In this document: positions 8,303 to 17,826 of the stretch, one piece after another | How the letters are laid out: each line of letters opens with the position of its first letter | Position numbering within the stretch: the first letter of the stretch is position 1 | Assembly (NCBI RefSeq): GCF_000737335.2 | Contig: NZ_JMCC02000014.1 | Span: forward strand, 1-64,000 | Length of the DNA stretch: 64,000 bases | Source of the DNA: Enhygromyxa salina | GTDB taxonomy: Bacteria > Myxococcota_A > Polyangia > Nannocystales > Nannocystaceae | Direction: 5' to 3' | Notes under the pieces: model-generated | The model's database searches: none | What the model saw: the letters and a program-made list of their open reading frames with translations, nothing else | What the model was told of the DNA's origin: nothing | Translations under genes and position numbers: made by a program

Positions 8303-8471
8303 CACCCCGAGGCTGCTGAACTCGGACCGCCGACGCAAGTCGAGTGATGCGTGTTGCGGCGTGTTGCACATGGACTTTTAGCTCCAGGGCATGATACACG
8401 GGCCCACGCGGCAAATCCGCCAGCGATTCCCGGTGCCCGACCACCACCGTCGGGACGGAGGCAGCCCCTCG

Positions 8472-9212
8472 ATGAAGTTCCGCAACACCTTCGTTCTCGC
8501 CACTCTCGTCGCCCCCCTCACTTTCGGCTGCGCCGAAAAAGTCGAGGATACGGCGCCAAAAGAGGAGGAGCTCCCCAATATCAAAGTCGAGCTGCCCCCA
8601 GCGCCCGACTTCGACGAGGCCCGTGCGCCCGTGAAGTGGGAAGGCGACCCTGACGGCGCCTACTCGATCTTCGGCCTGCGCAAGGACATCGACGATCGCC
8701 TGAAGGAAGGCGAAGCCGGCCAGAAAGTCGTCGTCAAGGGCTACGTGCAAGAGATCTATGTCCCGCCCGAGTGCCCCGAGGGTCAGCTGTGCCCGCCCGG
8801 CAAGCAGCCGCACTTTTGGATCTCGGACAGCCCGGACGAGAAGGGCAAGAAGCGGGCGATGATGGTCGTGAACTATCACTTCCCCATCCCCGAGTGGGAC
8901 ACGGACACGCTCAAGCAGTGGGAAGACCAGCCGCTCGTCATCGTCGAGCTTGGCAAGCAGTACACGATCACGGGTGAGTTCAAGCGCTTCTCGAACTCGG
9001 GGTTCGCCCACGACAACGGCCTGCTCGAGTTCCACTCGTACAAGGCGCCCAACCCCGATCCAGAGTCCGGCGGCGAGCTGATCTGGATCTACCCGCCAAA
9101 CTCCGACTGGCATCCGCAGACGGTCGCGGCCACCGAGGCGCAAAACGCCGAGATGCAGGCCCGCATGCAGAAGGAAGCCGAAGCGGTCAAGAAGAAAAAA
9201 GACGGCGGCTGA
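8472..9212 (+). CDS. Hypothetical lipoprotein (246 aa)
   Basis: Starting at ATG 8472, with GGAGG about a dozen bases upstream, the protein has a classic lipoprotein signal (Lys/Arg, then a hydrophobic run ending LTFGC). The mature part is acidic and contains a VVVKGYVQEIYVPP segment, followed by a small Cys-containing loop and HFWISD, which recalls OB-fold proteins. It ends in a charged helix of Glu/Lys. No family is named with confidence. It stands alone on the plus strand, divergent from the solute-binding protein gene and convergent with the DUF4340 gene, with an inverted repeat between. Confidence 0.72.
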   Translation: MKFRNTFVLATLVAPLTFGCAEKVEDTAPKEEELPNIKVELPPAPDFDEARAPVKWEGDPDGAYSIFGLRKDIDDRLKEGEAGQKVVVKGYVQEIYVPPECPEGQLCPPGKQPHFWISDSPDEKGKKRAMMVVNYHFPIPEWDTDTLKQWEDQPLVIVELGKQYTITGEFKRFSNSGFAHDNGLLEFHSYKAPNPDPESGGELIWIYPPNSDWHPQTVAATEAQNAEMQARMQKEAEAVKKKKDGG

Positions 9213-9225
9213 TCGCCGTCGGGTT

Positions 9226-9245
9226 CTCGACCCCGCGGGGTCGAG
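9226..9245. terminator. Inverted repeat between convergent genes
   Basis: CTCGACCCC and GGGGTCGAG form a 9-bp stem around two bases, 14 bp after the plus-strand lipoprotein stop and 6 bp before the DUF4340 stop. There is no clear T-run, so termination in either direction is plausible but not proven. Confidence 0.45.
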
Positions 9246-9250
9246 GACAC

Positions 9251-11491
9251 TCAATCGAGCTCAATCGCGCCCGGATCGAAGTCGTCACGCGACGCTTCAC
9301 CGGGCGCGAACTCGTTGACGGCCGCGCCCGCGGGTCGCTCCACGTAGTACCAGTCGGCGCCCCGCAGCCGCGCCCAACCATCGCCGATCTCGACCTGCGC
9401 TGGCGGGCCAAAGTCGCGGCGCACATCCAGCATCCACGCGGCCTCACCATCGGGCTGTCCGGCACGGATCCCATCGGAGCGCCAGTCGATCCAGCCACGC
9501 AGGCGCTGCTCGAGGGCCTCGTCGTGCAGGGGCTGATCGTCGCTGGTGACGAACTCTTGGTCGCGCCTGCGCAAGAACACCCGCTGCTCCTTGCCGACCT
9601 CGCTGACCTCGACGCCCCGAGATCGCTCGAGCCAAAACCGCAGCGGATCATCGAAGAACAGATCTTCATTCAGCGCCGCGCAGGACGCCTTGTTGACGAA
9701 CGCGGGGCGGTGGCCCTCGACCTCGACCACGCAGTCGGGAAACACGGTGACCGTGACGGTGCGGCGCAGACCTCGTTCTGGCACGATCTCGGCCACGATC
9801 CGGCGTAGCGGCGGCATCGCTGGCGCCTCGACCCAGGCCTCGGCGCGGAGCTGACGCAGCGCCCACAGCACGTTCTCCAGCCGCACGTCGTCGATCGCCC
9901 CGCTGTCGTCGACGTGCGGCGGCGCGTCGAGCTGCCACGCGCCCATGTCGGCGTGGACGCTCTGCCGGACTGTGAGCGACTCGACGTCTGGCGGCGGCAA
10001 GATCTCGAGCTCGCGGATCTCGCCGGGGTTGATCTCCGTCAGCCGGCGCGCGGCGAAGGTCTCGGCGTCGAACACCATGTTGATCGGGAGCTCGCCCAAC
10101 AGCCGCAGCATCGGGCCGTCATCGCGCACACACAGCGGCGCGCCGCCACCCGACAGGTCACACGTGACGCGCAGGTCTTCGCCGGTGTCGGCGTGCACGA
10201 CCAGCACCCAGTCCGGCGACCACTCGAACGCGGGCGGCGGCTCGTCGTCGGGCCCGAGCTCCGGCTCGCCCGACTCGACAGCCAGCAGCGCGACCTCGAG
10301 CCGGCCCAGCGCCTGATACCAGCGCCGCACTTCTTCCTCTGGGATCGCCTCGACCCCGGTCTCGCCTTCGCCCGTGTAGAACCACTCGCCGCCGCGCCGC
10401 ATCAGCTTGCGCGCGGCGGGCTCGTCGAGATCGATCCCGACGATTCGCCCATAGTCGTGGGGAACCAGTCGCGGCTCGAGCATCCCGGCCACCGGCGACA
10501 GCAGCGGCCAGCGCTCGAGCAACTCGGCCGGTACGCACCCGAGCAGGCCCGGCCCGCGATCGACGAGGCGCTTGCTTGGATCACCCGGGCACGCGCCGCC
10601 CAGATGCAGTGCGCGCGAGCTGCCGTCGAGCGTGGTCACGACCAGCCACGGTCGCAGCGACTCCGAGGCGACCGCGTCGCGCTCGACGAAGGGATCGAGC
10701 TGGGCCCGCAGCAACCTGCGGATCCGAAATTCGACGGCCTCGGTGGCCAACAGCGCCGGGGTTCCGCCCTCGCGCACCCGCCAGAACCCGTCGTCGCTGC
10801 GGCCCAAGATCAGCTCGTCACCCCACGCGAGGCCCGTCACCCGCTCGACGTCGACCGGCAGCAGCCGCTTCGACAGCCAGCTCTTGGGCGGCTGCTCGAC
10901 CAGGGTCAGCATCTCGGTCTCCACGACCCAGGTGTCACCGTTGACCTCGAAGGATCCGTACACGCCGCCGCCCGTCGCCGCGCTGCCGAGCTCGAGCTTG
11001 AGGTTTTCCCCCGGGAGGCTGATGCGGATCACCCCGCCCTGCCCCACGCCCTTGACCTTGCCGGTCGAGCGCCGCGCGGTCGCCAGGCGCAACGATGACC
11101 ACAGGCCCTCGAAGTCCTCGTCCGCGACCGGGCCGAGCACCTCGTCCCCGTGCATGAGTTGGTGGCCGCCGTTGGGGGTTGGGACCACCCGCACCACCGG
11201 CCCGTCGGCTGCCTGCAGCTCGATCGTGGCCTTGCTTGGATCGGCGTCGACCAAGGTTGGAAACACCCGCCGACCCCCGAGCCGATTGTTGACCAGCAGC
11301 GCGCCGTCGTCGGGCTTGGCGAACGGGTCCGCCCACGCCAAGGCGATCGCGAGGCCAGCCAGCGTGAGCGCGACGAGGGTCCCCGGACGCGGTCGGATCG
11401 GGCCGAGCTGTCGCACGCGTCGTCGCGACTTGCTGCGCGGACGCGCGACCACGACGTCGTGCTCGGCCGAGGGCTTGCGGTTGGCGCTCAC
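9251..11491 (-). CDS. DUF4340 domain protein of an ABC transporter unit
   Basis: The 746-residue protein begins with a basic N-terminus, then a single membrane segment (about 35-55, VALTLAGLAIALAWA), and a long periplasmic part with repeated beta-rich modules of the DUF4340 kind (for example VEQPPKSWLSKRLLPVDVER, the typical W-x-x-K/R-x-L element). DUF4340 genes commonly follow GldG-like ABC components and are thought to act in their complex; the substrate is unknown. The GTG start at 11491 overlaps the upstream stop as GTGA, indicating coupled translation in the order ATPase, permease-GldG, DUF4340. Confidence 0.78.
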   Translation of the reverse strand: MSANRKPSAEHDVVVARPRSKSRRRVRQLGPIRPRPGTLVALTLAGLAIALAWADPFAKPDDGALLVNNRLGGRRVFPTLVDADPSKATIELQAADGPVVRVVPTPNGGHQLMHGDEVLGPVADEDFEGLWSSLRLATARRSTGKVKGVGQGGVIRISLPGENLKLELGSAATGGGVYGSFEVNGDTWVVETEMLTLVEQPPKSWLSKRLLPVDVERVTGLAWGDELILGRSDDGFWRVREGGTPALLATEAVEFRIRRLLRAQLDPFVERDAVASESLRPWLVVTTLDGSSRALHLGGACPGDPSKRLVDRGPGLLGCVPAELLERWPLLSPVAGMLEPRLVPHDYGRIVGIDLDEPAARKLMRRGGEWFYTGEGETGVEAIPEEEVRRWYQALGRLEVALLAVESGEPELGPDDEPPPAFEWSPDWVLVVHADTGEDLRVTCDLSGGGAPLCVRDDGPMLRLLGELPINMVFDAETFAARRLTEINPGEIRELEILPPPDVESLTVRQSVHADMGAWQLDAPPHVDDSGAIDDVRLENVLWALRQLRAEAWVEAPAMPPLRRIVAEIVPERGLRRTVTVTVFPDCVVEVEGHRPAFVNKASCAALNEDLFFDDPLRFWLERSRGVEVSEVGKEQRVFLRRRDQEFVTSDDQPLHDEALEQRLRGWIDWRSDGIRAGQPDGEAAWMLDVRRDFGPPAQVEIGDGWARLRGADWYYVERPAGAAVNEFAPGEASRDDFDPGAIELD

Positions 11492-13725
11492 TGACGTCGC
11501 CTCCACAACACGAGCAGGCCCAGACCGATCGCAAAGCCCGGCAGCCCAAACAGGCACATCCAGGTCATCCGCTGCAGCTGCTCGGGCAACAGCACCAGCT
11601 TGACGTGCTCGCGATCGCGCGGGCGGATGCCCATCAACACCTCGCGCTGGGTCAGCCACCCGATCAAGTTCAAGATCAGATCGCGGTTGTGCGAGTAGGC
11701 CACGTCTTCACGCAGCCAAGCGTTGAGCGCGAAGTGATCCGAAGCGACCACGACCAGCCGCGAGTCACCGCGCACGCCCGCCGCCGCGACCGGGATGGGC
11801 CCGCGTCGGTCACCGTCGTCGCTGGGGTCGAGCTTCCCGCTGAGCTGAAACTCGAGCAAGCCAGACTCCGCCCACCCTTGCTCGGAGCACGACGCCAAGG
11901 CCACAGCGTCGCCGTCGACCCACAGCTCGCGGACCTCGAACAGCGCGACCGGCTGCAGCACCAAGCTGCGCACCGCCGCGTGATCGGCCCAGCCCTCGAC
12001 GACCGTGAACCCGACCTTGCTGGTCCCGCCAGGGACCTCGTGTGGGTCGACGACCAGACGATCGCCGAAGTGGATCCCGTACTCGGCGGTCAGCGGCTCG
12101 AGGCCATGATCCGCCAGCATCGGCTTGCCCGGCACGTACTTGGCCCCAGCCAAGATCAGCAGGTCTTTTCCGCGCGCGGCGAAGCGCCGGATCGCCGCGA
12201 CCTCGTCGGCCGCGAACACGCCGGTTGGGCCGGCGATCAACAGCACGTCGCACTCGGCGAGCGCCGCGTCGTCGCCGAGGTCGGCCAGCTTGGTCTCGAG
12301 GTTGGCGTCACGCAGGAGGTCGCGCAGGTGCGCGTAGCCATTGAAGGGCTCGAGATCGTCGAACGCGGGCTCGCCGTGCCCCTGCGTGTAGCAGACCGCG
12401 ATCGACAGCGGATCCGAGACCTCGAGGAATTTACCGAGCAGCGCCTCTTCGCCGCGGAACGACTTCACGCGCGGACCGTTGGCTTGGACCTCGGGCCCGG
12501 TCGCGTAGGTCACCAGCTCGTTGGGCAACAGGTGCGCGCGGCGGAGCCCGCTGCCCTGCCCCGCGCGGATCAACACCACGCCCTCGGGCAGCTCGCGCCC
12601 GCTCAGGCCAAAGTCCTCGATCAGTCGCTCGGCCTCCTGCCGATCGACGTCGGGATCGACCGTGCTGACCCGCAGCACGCCCTGCTTCGCGGCGCCGCCC
12701 ATGCGCGTGAGCACCTCGCGCAGCTCGCCGCGCACCGGGTTGGGTCGGCCGTTTCCGATCGTCGCGGGCACCACGATGACCACGTCGACCGGTCCGACGA
12801 GCTGATCGAGGACATCCTTGGCCCGATCCGAGAGCGTGTAGACCTGACCCGCCGTCCAGTCATCGCGCTCGGCGTGGCGCCCGGCGAACACCGCGAGGTG
12901 CCCCGCCGCGACACACACCAGGGCGCTCTGCACGACCGACTGCCAGTCGCGACGCGGATTGATCGCCGTGATCGCGACCGAGATCGCCGCGATCACGACC
13001 GCGAGGTGCAGCCACACCCAGCGACCATCGACGATGCCCTGGGCGAGCTCCTGCATCATCCCGAGCAGCGAGGTCCAGCTGAGGATCTTGGCCAAGAAGA
13101 CGTCGACTTGGTCGGTCAGCAGCCCGGCGAGCAGCACGATCGTGCAGCTCACGAAGGTTCCGATCGCGGCCGCCAGCTGGCTGCGCGCGAAGGCCGAGAA
13201 CACCAACCCAACCGCGAGGAAGCTGGCGCCGACCAAGAACGTGCCCAGGTAGCCGCTCAGGATCGGCCCCAGATCGGGGGCCATCGTCGGCCCCGAGGCG
13301 CCTCGCAAGAGCAGGTAGAAGCTCCCGGTTGGCAACCACAGCGCCACGTAGAACCCGAGCGCGCCCAGGTACTTGCCGATCACCACCTGCGAGGGCTGCA
13401 GCGGCGCCGTCAGCAGCGCCTCGAGCGTACCCTGGCGCCGTTCCTCGGCGATCAAGCGCATGCTCACCGCGGAGCAGATGAACACCACCGGCAGCCAGAA
13501 GATGAAGATGCTGCCGCCGAAGAAGAACTGCATCACCGGACCGCGCGCCGCCAGTGGCTGGTTGAGCACCGACAACAGCACGGAAAAATTCCAGCCCTGG
13601 TTGAGCAGGAACAAGGTCCCAACCAGGTACGCGAGCGGGGTCACGAACAGCGACAACAGCTCGCGGCCCGTGATCGCCAAGGTCCCGCGGAGCCAGTGCC
13701 CGACCTGCTGCAGCAGCGCGTTCAT
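11488..13725 (-). CDS. ABC transporter permease fused to GldG-like auxiliary domain
   Basis: The 745-residue product joins two units usually encoded separately. Residues 1-250 are an ABC-2 type permease with about six membrane helices and the family motif AEERRQGTLEALLTAPL. From about residue 280 comes a periplasmic region like GldG (ABC_transp_aux): it begins YTLSDRAKDVLDQL, contains ERLIEDFGL, YTQGHGEP and DVLLIAGPTG, and ends with a C-terminal membrane helix. Such proteins serve gliding-type or unknown export systems; no gliding adhesin is visible here. ATG 13725 has a strong GGGAGGGGGG ribosome binding site and overlaps the ATPase stop (ATGA). Confidence 0.85.
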   Translation of the reverse strand: MNALLQQVGHWLRGTLAITGRELLSLFVTPLAYLVGTLFLLNQGWNFSVLLSVLNQPLAARGPVMQFFFGGSIFIFWLPVVFICSAVSMRLIAEERRQGTLEALLTAPLQPSQVVIGKYLGALGFYVALWLPTGSFYLLLRGASGPTMAPDLGPILSGYLGTFLVGASFLAVGLVFSAFARSQLAAAIGTFVSCTIVLLAGLLTDQVDVFLAKILSWTSLLGMMQELAQGIVDGRWVWLHLAVVIAAISVAITAINPRRDWQSVVQSALVCVAAGHLAVFAGRHAERDDWTAGQVYTLSDRAKDVLDQLVGPVDVVIVVPATIGNGRPNPVRGELREVLTRMGGAAKQGVLRVSTVDPDVDRQEAERLIEDFGLSGRELPEGVVLIRAGQGSGLRRAHLLPNELVTYATGPEVQANGPRVKSFRGEEALLGKFLEVSDPLSIAVCYTQGHGEPAFDDLEPFNGYAHLRDLLRDANLETKLADLGDDAALAECDVLLIAGPTGVFAADEVAAIRRFAARGKDLLILAGAKYVPGKPMLADHGLEPLTAEYGIHFGDRLVVDPHEVPGGTSKVGFTVVEGWADHAAVRSLVLQPVALFEVRELWVDGDAVALASCSEQGWAESGLLEFQLSGKLDPSDDGDRRGPIPVAAAGVRGDSRLVVVASDHFALNAWLREDVAYSHNRDLILNLIGWLTQREVLMGIRPRDREHVKLVLLPEQLQRMTWMCLFGLPGFAIGLGLLVLWRRRQ

Positions 13726-14774
13726 CCGCCCCCCTCCCTGAAGCCGGTGACCACGGCGAAGCGCTCTTCGAGCCGGCGACGGCCAGGCTCGAGCCGGACC
13801 AGCGGCAAGTTGGCCTCGAGGCTCGCGCGACCGATCGCGGCGGCCAGGTCGTCCATCGCGACCCCGTCGCTGGTGACGGCCGCACGCAGCGCCACGCTTC
13901 CGAGCGTCCCCGCTTTCGCTTGGCCTTCGCGCGGGCTGGGCCGGGCCGCCCGAGGATCGCGGGGGGAGATCTCCAGTTGGGGCGGATCCTCGCGCCCAAG
14001 CGACGCCCAGGCCGCCTCGATGCAGGCCCGGATCGCGGCGCCGTCGGCCCCCGACCACTCGACGAACAGCGTGTCGGTCGCCAACGCCGTGTTCACGGTC
14101 TCGTCGGCCACGACCTGGCCGCGCGACAAGATGATGACCCGATCACACAGCGCCTCGACCTCGGCCAAGATGTGCGAGCTGAAGATCAGGGTTTGATTGC
14201 CTCCCAGATTCTTGAGCATCGTGCGGATCCCCTGGACCTGGTTGGGATCGAGACCCACGGTCGGCTCATCGAGCACGACCAAGGGCGGCGATCCCAGCAA
14301 CGCATCTGCGATGCCCACGCGCTGGCGATAGCCACGGCTGAGCCGCGCGATCGGGGTCTCGGCCATGCCCTCGAGACCCGACAGCCCGACGACCCGCTCG
14401 ATCTCCGCCGCGCGCTCACGCCGGGGCACGCGCTTGATCCTGGCCCGAAACTCCAGGTGCTCGCGGACGCGCAGCTCCTGGTAGAGCGGGACCTGCTCGA
14501 GCAAGTAGCCAACGAGCTCGCGGACCGCCAGCGACTGCGTCGCGACCGAGTAGTCGGCCACGCGCACGATCGTGTCACGCCCACGCGGGACCGGCAGGTA
14601 GCCGCAACAGATGCGCATCAGCGTGCTCTTGCCCGCTCCGTTGGGTCCAAGCAGACCGACCCGCTCGCCCGGTGACACCCGAAACCCGACGCCATGCAGC
14701 GCCGGGTCTTCGGAACCCGGGTAGTGAAAGGTCAGGTTGCTGACCTCGAGTGAAGCGGGGGGACGTGCGGGCAT
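13722..14774 (-). CDS. ABC transporter ATP-binding protein (GldA-like)
   Basis: This 350-residue ATPase has Walker A GPNGAGKST near residue 43, a signature-like LSRGYRQRVGIADAL, Walker B PLVVLDEPTVGLDPNQ, and the switch His in FSSHILAEVEALCDR. After about residue 225 it has an extended C-terminal domain typical of ABC-2 drug or GldA-type ATPases. It heads a three-gene unit with the fused permease-GldG protein and the DUF4340 protein, all overlapping by four bases. It should power whatever the membrane protein moves or remodels. Confidence 0.9.
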   Translation of the reverse strand: MPARPPASLEVSNLTFHYPGSEDPALHGVGFRVSPGERVGLLGPNGAGKSTLMRICCGYLPVPRGRDTIVRVADYSVATQSLAVRELVGYLLEQVPLYQELRVREHLEFRARIKRVPRRERAAEIERVVGLSGLEGMAETPIARLSRGYRQRVGIADALLGSPPLVVLDEPTVGLDPNQVQGIRTMLKNLGGNQTLIFSSHILAEVEALCDRVIILSRGQVVADETVNTALATDTLFVEWSGADGAAIRACIEAAWASLGREDPPQLEISPRDPRAARPSPREGQAKAGTLGSVALRAAVTSDGVAMDDLAAAIGRASLEANLPLVRLEPGRRRLEERFAVVTGFREGGG

Positions 14775-14831
14775 GGCTCGCTTCGCGGAGGTGTACCGCG
14801 AAGCAGCCTCAGCCCCAATGCCTGCGCGCTT

Positions 14832-14867
14832 GTGTTTTCAGCTCGGGCGAGGGCCGTGGGCAGCGGA
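14832..14867 (-). repeat. Dispersed repeat family B, deleted and inverted copy
   Basis: Read on the minus strand, this begins GCTGCCCACG, like the left end of the copy at 52.3 kb, then jumps directly to the right end CCCTCGCCCGAGCTGAAAAC. The middle of about 44 bp, including the first half of the hairpin, is missing. It lies between the ABC ATPase start and the next gene's stop and is the only copy in this orientation. Confidence 0.65.
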
Positions 14868-14875
14868 CTCTGGTG

Positions 14876-16027
14876 TCATTTGGGGTCAGCGCCAGTCGCG
14901 GGATCCGCCGCACTGTCGGCGGCGCCAGGGTCCCCCGGCTTCGCTCCGGCTGCGTCGCCAGCCTGTGCGGCGGCGCCAGCATCAGCCTCGCCCTCGCCCT
15001 CGCCCTCGCCCTCGCCGGCCGCGGCTTGGTCTGCGGCCGCCTGCGCTGCGGCCTCTGCTTCGACCTGCTTGGCGATCGTCTCGGGGATGGGGCCCGGCGC
15101 GGTCTCGACCGGGTCGCGCTCGATCTCTGCCAGCGCCCACTCGATCGCCTGCTTGACCTCGGCCACCGGCTCCGTGGCGAGCTTGGCCTCGAGCAATTTT
15201 TTGTATCCGATCAGGCGCTGCTCGCCCATGATCGCGGCCACGCGCTCGCGGACGACCGGCGAGGTCTCCGAGTCGAGCACGTACAGCAAGGCGAGCGCGG
15301 TGCCGTTGTCGACCGCGGGGGCCAGGGCCTCGGCGCACGCTGCTCGCTCGGCCTCGTCCTTGACGTATTCGCCATCGTGCTTGAGCGTCAGACCATCGAG
15401 TAGCCCCTTGCGACGCAGCTCGTAGGCTCCATAGACCTGCGCGGCCTCCTCGAGATCGCCACCCTTGACCAAGAACTCGCCGAGCAGCAGCCAGCCAACG
15501 AGGTCGTCGGGGATCATCTCGACGACGATCCACTGCTCGGCGATCGCCTCGGGCCATTTTTGATCTTTGGACAGCGCCAACGCGAGCACGATGTGGGGCG
15601 CAGCCTCTTCGGGGATCAGCTCGATCGCCTGGCGATAAAACGAGATCGCCGAGCGCTGATCATTGCGAGCCTCGTGGATGCCCCCAAGCAGCAAGCTCGC
15701 GTTGGCCCGCAGGTGAACATCTTCGGCCTCGGTCGCGACCCGCATCAGGTCCGCCTGGATCTCGCGGAACGCCGCGTCGGGCAGATCGATCGTGGCTTCG
15801 AAGCGGTCTTTGCTGGCCACGTAGAGCGCTTCGAGCTCGGCTTGGGTCAACGCCGGCGGGGCCGGTTGATCGGGCTTGGCCCCGGCGTCGTTTTTGCCGG
15901 CTTCGGCCTGGCCGGCGTCGGCTGTTCCGGCGTCCTTGCCGCAACCCGCGACCAGGCCCATGCCCACACACAGGGACAGACAGGCAAAAAAACTCGAGGA
16001 GGCGATCCTTGCGGTCATCAACGACAT
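14876..16027 (-). CDS. Helical-repeat (TPR-like) lipoprotein
   Basis: The 383-residue protein has a lipoprotein signal ending LVAGC (Cys about residue 29) followed by an Ala/Gly/Asp-rich linker. Residues 60-260 are helical with TPR-like patterns: LRANASLLLGGIHEARND, AISFYRQAIELIPEEAAPH and a WPEAIAEQWIVVEMIPDD repeat. A later region (about 240-300) resembles HEAT-type repeats. The C-terminus is low complexity, with a Glu-Gly tract encoded by tandem CTCGCC repeats and an Ala/Gly/Asp tail. Function is unknown; the architecture suggests a periplasmic scaffold. ATG 16018 is an alternative start. It is divergent from the gene at 16108, and the 80 bp between them must hold both promoters. Confidence 0.72.
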   Translation of the reverse strand: MSLMTARIASSSFFACLSLCVGMGLVAGCGKDAGTADAGQAEAGKNDAGAKPDQPAPPALTQAELEALYVASKDRFEATIDLPDAAFREIQADLMRVATEAEDVHLRANASLLLGGIHEARNDQRSAISFYRQAIELIPEEAAPHIVLALALSKDQKWPEAIAEQWIVVEMIPDDLVGWLLLGEFLVKGGDLEEAAQVYGAYELRRKGLLDGLTLKHDGEYVKDEAERAACAEALAPAVDNGTALALLYVLDSETSPVVRERVAAIMGEQRLIGYKKLLEAKLATEPVAEVKQAIEWALAEIERDPVETAPGPIPETIAKQVEAEAAAQAAADQAAAGEGEGEGEGEADAGAAAQAGDAAGAKPGDPGAADSAADPATGADPK

Positions 16028-16107
16028 CTTCGGGGCATCTTCGGGGCCGGACACTGGCAGCCGTCGAAGGTTGCCACACTCACGAGCTTTTGTTGTACCG
16101 TCGTTGC

Positions 16108-17781
16108 GTGGGTAAGAGAGGCGTCGGGTTCTTGCAAGGGCTAGCAGCGGTCGCCATCGCGGGCTCGCTTGGCGCCTGCGACCTCGAGCCTTGCGGCAAG
16201 ATCGACCTGACCGGCACCCAGACGCGCAGCTTGGCGCGGCAAGGGCCCACGGTGATCGCCGTCAGCGACGGCGCCCACGTCGAGGTCGTCCGCACCTGCG
16301 CCCACGCGGACTGCGGCTTCGCCGAGCTCGAGGTCCAATCGCTGACCCTCAGGGCCCCACCCGACCAGCTCATGCTCACGGCCTCGGGCCGCTGGCTGAC
16401 GTATCGGGTTGGGTCCGGCGCGTTTCGGATCGATCTCGACGCGCCCAAGCTCGACACCTCGGCGTCGGGCCCCCAGATCGCGCCCGACTTCGGTGTACCC
16501 GGCAATATCGACGAGATCGTGGGCTCGCTGCGCGGCGGCGACTGGCTGATCTACCGAAGCCGCGCGATGGGCGGCAAGACCGGCCCCGAACCAGACAGCG
16601 AGCTGTGGGCTGTGTATGTCGGCGAGCTCTCCGAAGCCGAGACCGCCCAGCAGTTTCAGCTTGGCGCAGGTCACGATCTGCGGGTCGTGGCGATGGGTCA
16701 CCGCCACATCGTCGCGCGCGAGCGCCTCGACGAAGGCCGCGAGGATCTCTACCTCGTGCGCGTCGCCCCAGCGCGGCGCGTCGACATCCTCGCGGGTGGC
16801 GAAGTTGGAGATCCGCTGCACCTCACCAGCGGCGACGAGTTTCGGCGCGTGATGATCACCGAGGGCCCCTCACCCGCGCAGATCGATGGCTCGACCGAGC
16901 CCCACGCCGAGGTCCCAACCGACGTCCAGGTGATCGCAACCACAGGTGCGGGAGCGGGCGCGCGGACCCTCGTGTTCGCCGTGTCTGATCTCGACCACGT
17001 CGCCAACTTCAGCGGCGAGGTCGTCACCTCGCTCAACGCCCTCGAGGACGTGCCTGGCCTGAGCCCGGTCTCGCCCGGCGGCAAACACCTGGCCTACATC
17101 ACCACGCGGGGGGACCTCGCGCTGCGCAACCTCGACGACCAAAAGTCCTGCATGATCCGGCCCGCCAGCGCCACGCGACACGTGCTCGCAGGGTTCGCAT
17201 CCGACGGCACGATGTACTTCGAGGCCGAAGAAGGCGGGCACGAGGCGGTGTACGCCTACCAGGGTGACACCCAGGTGTTCACGCCGCTGACCGGCAGCGA
17301 TCAGCAGTGGCGGCTGCAAGCGGTGCCGCCGCGCCGCTACGAGCTCGACCAGGACGATCATCCCCCCTTGCCCTGGGCGGTCGTCCGCGGCGACTACGAC
17401 CTGTCCGCGCGCGGCCCCGGCAGCGGCCCCAAGAATCTGTCGTACGAGCGGGCCAGCTTCTTGCCCCGCGGCGACGAGACCCTGTGGCTGCTCGAGGCCA
17501 ACGACAAGGGCAGCCACCTCGATCTGCGTCGGATCCAGCCGGTCGCCAGCGGCACCACGCTCGGCTTCGACACCGACGCCGACCCAATCGTGTGTGCGGA
17601 TGACGGCTGCAAGTCGCCGCAACCCTACTCGCACGCGTACTCGTCGCCCGCGACAACGGTCTGCGTGTCTGTCTCGCAGTCCGCGATCGACACCACGCCG
17701 TGGGCAACCCAGTGCTCCGAGCCGAGCAAGCCCAAGCGCTATCTCGACAGCGGGCCGCCTGCGGGCGAGCTCGGGCCCTGA
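16108..17781 (+). CDS. Large hypothetical lipoprotein (557 aa), propeller-like
   Basis: From GTG 16108 the protein starts VGKRGVGFLQGLAAVAIAG and reaches a lipobox LGAC, so secretion and lipid anchoring are likely. The rest shows repeated strand motifs reminiscent of WD40-like/TolB propellers, such as SPVSPGGKHLAYITTRGDLAL and ASDGTMYFEA, with several Cys pairs that could form disulphides. No catalytic motif is seen. Frame upstream of 16108 is open but overlaps the divergent gene and lacks a signal. It converges on nnr across a 15-bp tandem repeat. Confidence 0.7.
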   Translation: MGKRGVGFLQGLAAVAIAGSLGACDLEPCGKIDLTGTQTRSLARQGPTVIAVSDGAHVEVVRTCAHADCGFAELEVQSLTLRAPPDQLMLTASGRWLTYRVGSGAFRIDLDAPKLDTSASGPQIAPDFGVPGNIDEIVGSLRGGDWLIYRSRAMGGKTGPEPDSELWAVYVGELSEAETAQQFQLGAGHDLRVVAMGHRHIVARERLDEGREDLYLVRVAPARRVDILAGGEVGDPLHLTSGDEFRRVMITEGPSPAQIDGSTEPHAEVPTDVQVIATTGAGAGARTLVFAVSDLDHVANFSGEVVTSLNALEDVPGLSPVSPGGKHLAYITTRGDLALRNLDDQKSCMIRPASATRHVLAGFASDGTMYFEAEEGGHEAVYAYQGDTQVFTPLTGSDQQWRLQAVPPRRYELDQDDHPPLPWAVVRGDYDLSARGPGSGPKNLSYERASFLPRGDETLWLLEANDKGSHLDLRRIQPVASGTTLGFDTDADPIVCADDGCKSPQPYSHAYSSPATTVCVSVSQSAIDTTPWATQCSEPSKPKRYLDSGPPAGELGP

Positions 17782-17826
17782 TCGGTATGTGGCCTTCGGT
17801 GTTCGGGCATTCGGCCTGAACTTTCC

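Noticed and set aside
11605..14196. 863-codon plus-strand frame
   Set aside because: Antisense to the permease-GldG fusion; no ribosome binding site or recognisable domain.
13500..14774. A gliding-motility locus
   Set aside because: The GldA/GldG resemblance alone does not make a gliding machine; no other gld, agl or adhesin genes are in the window.
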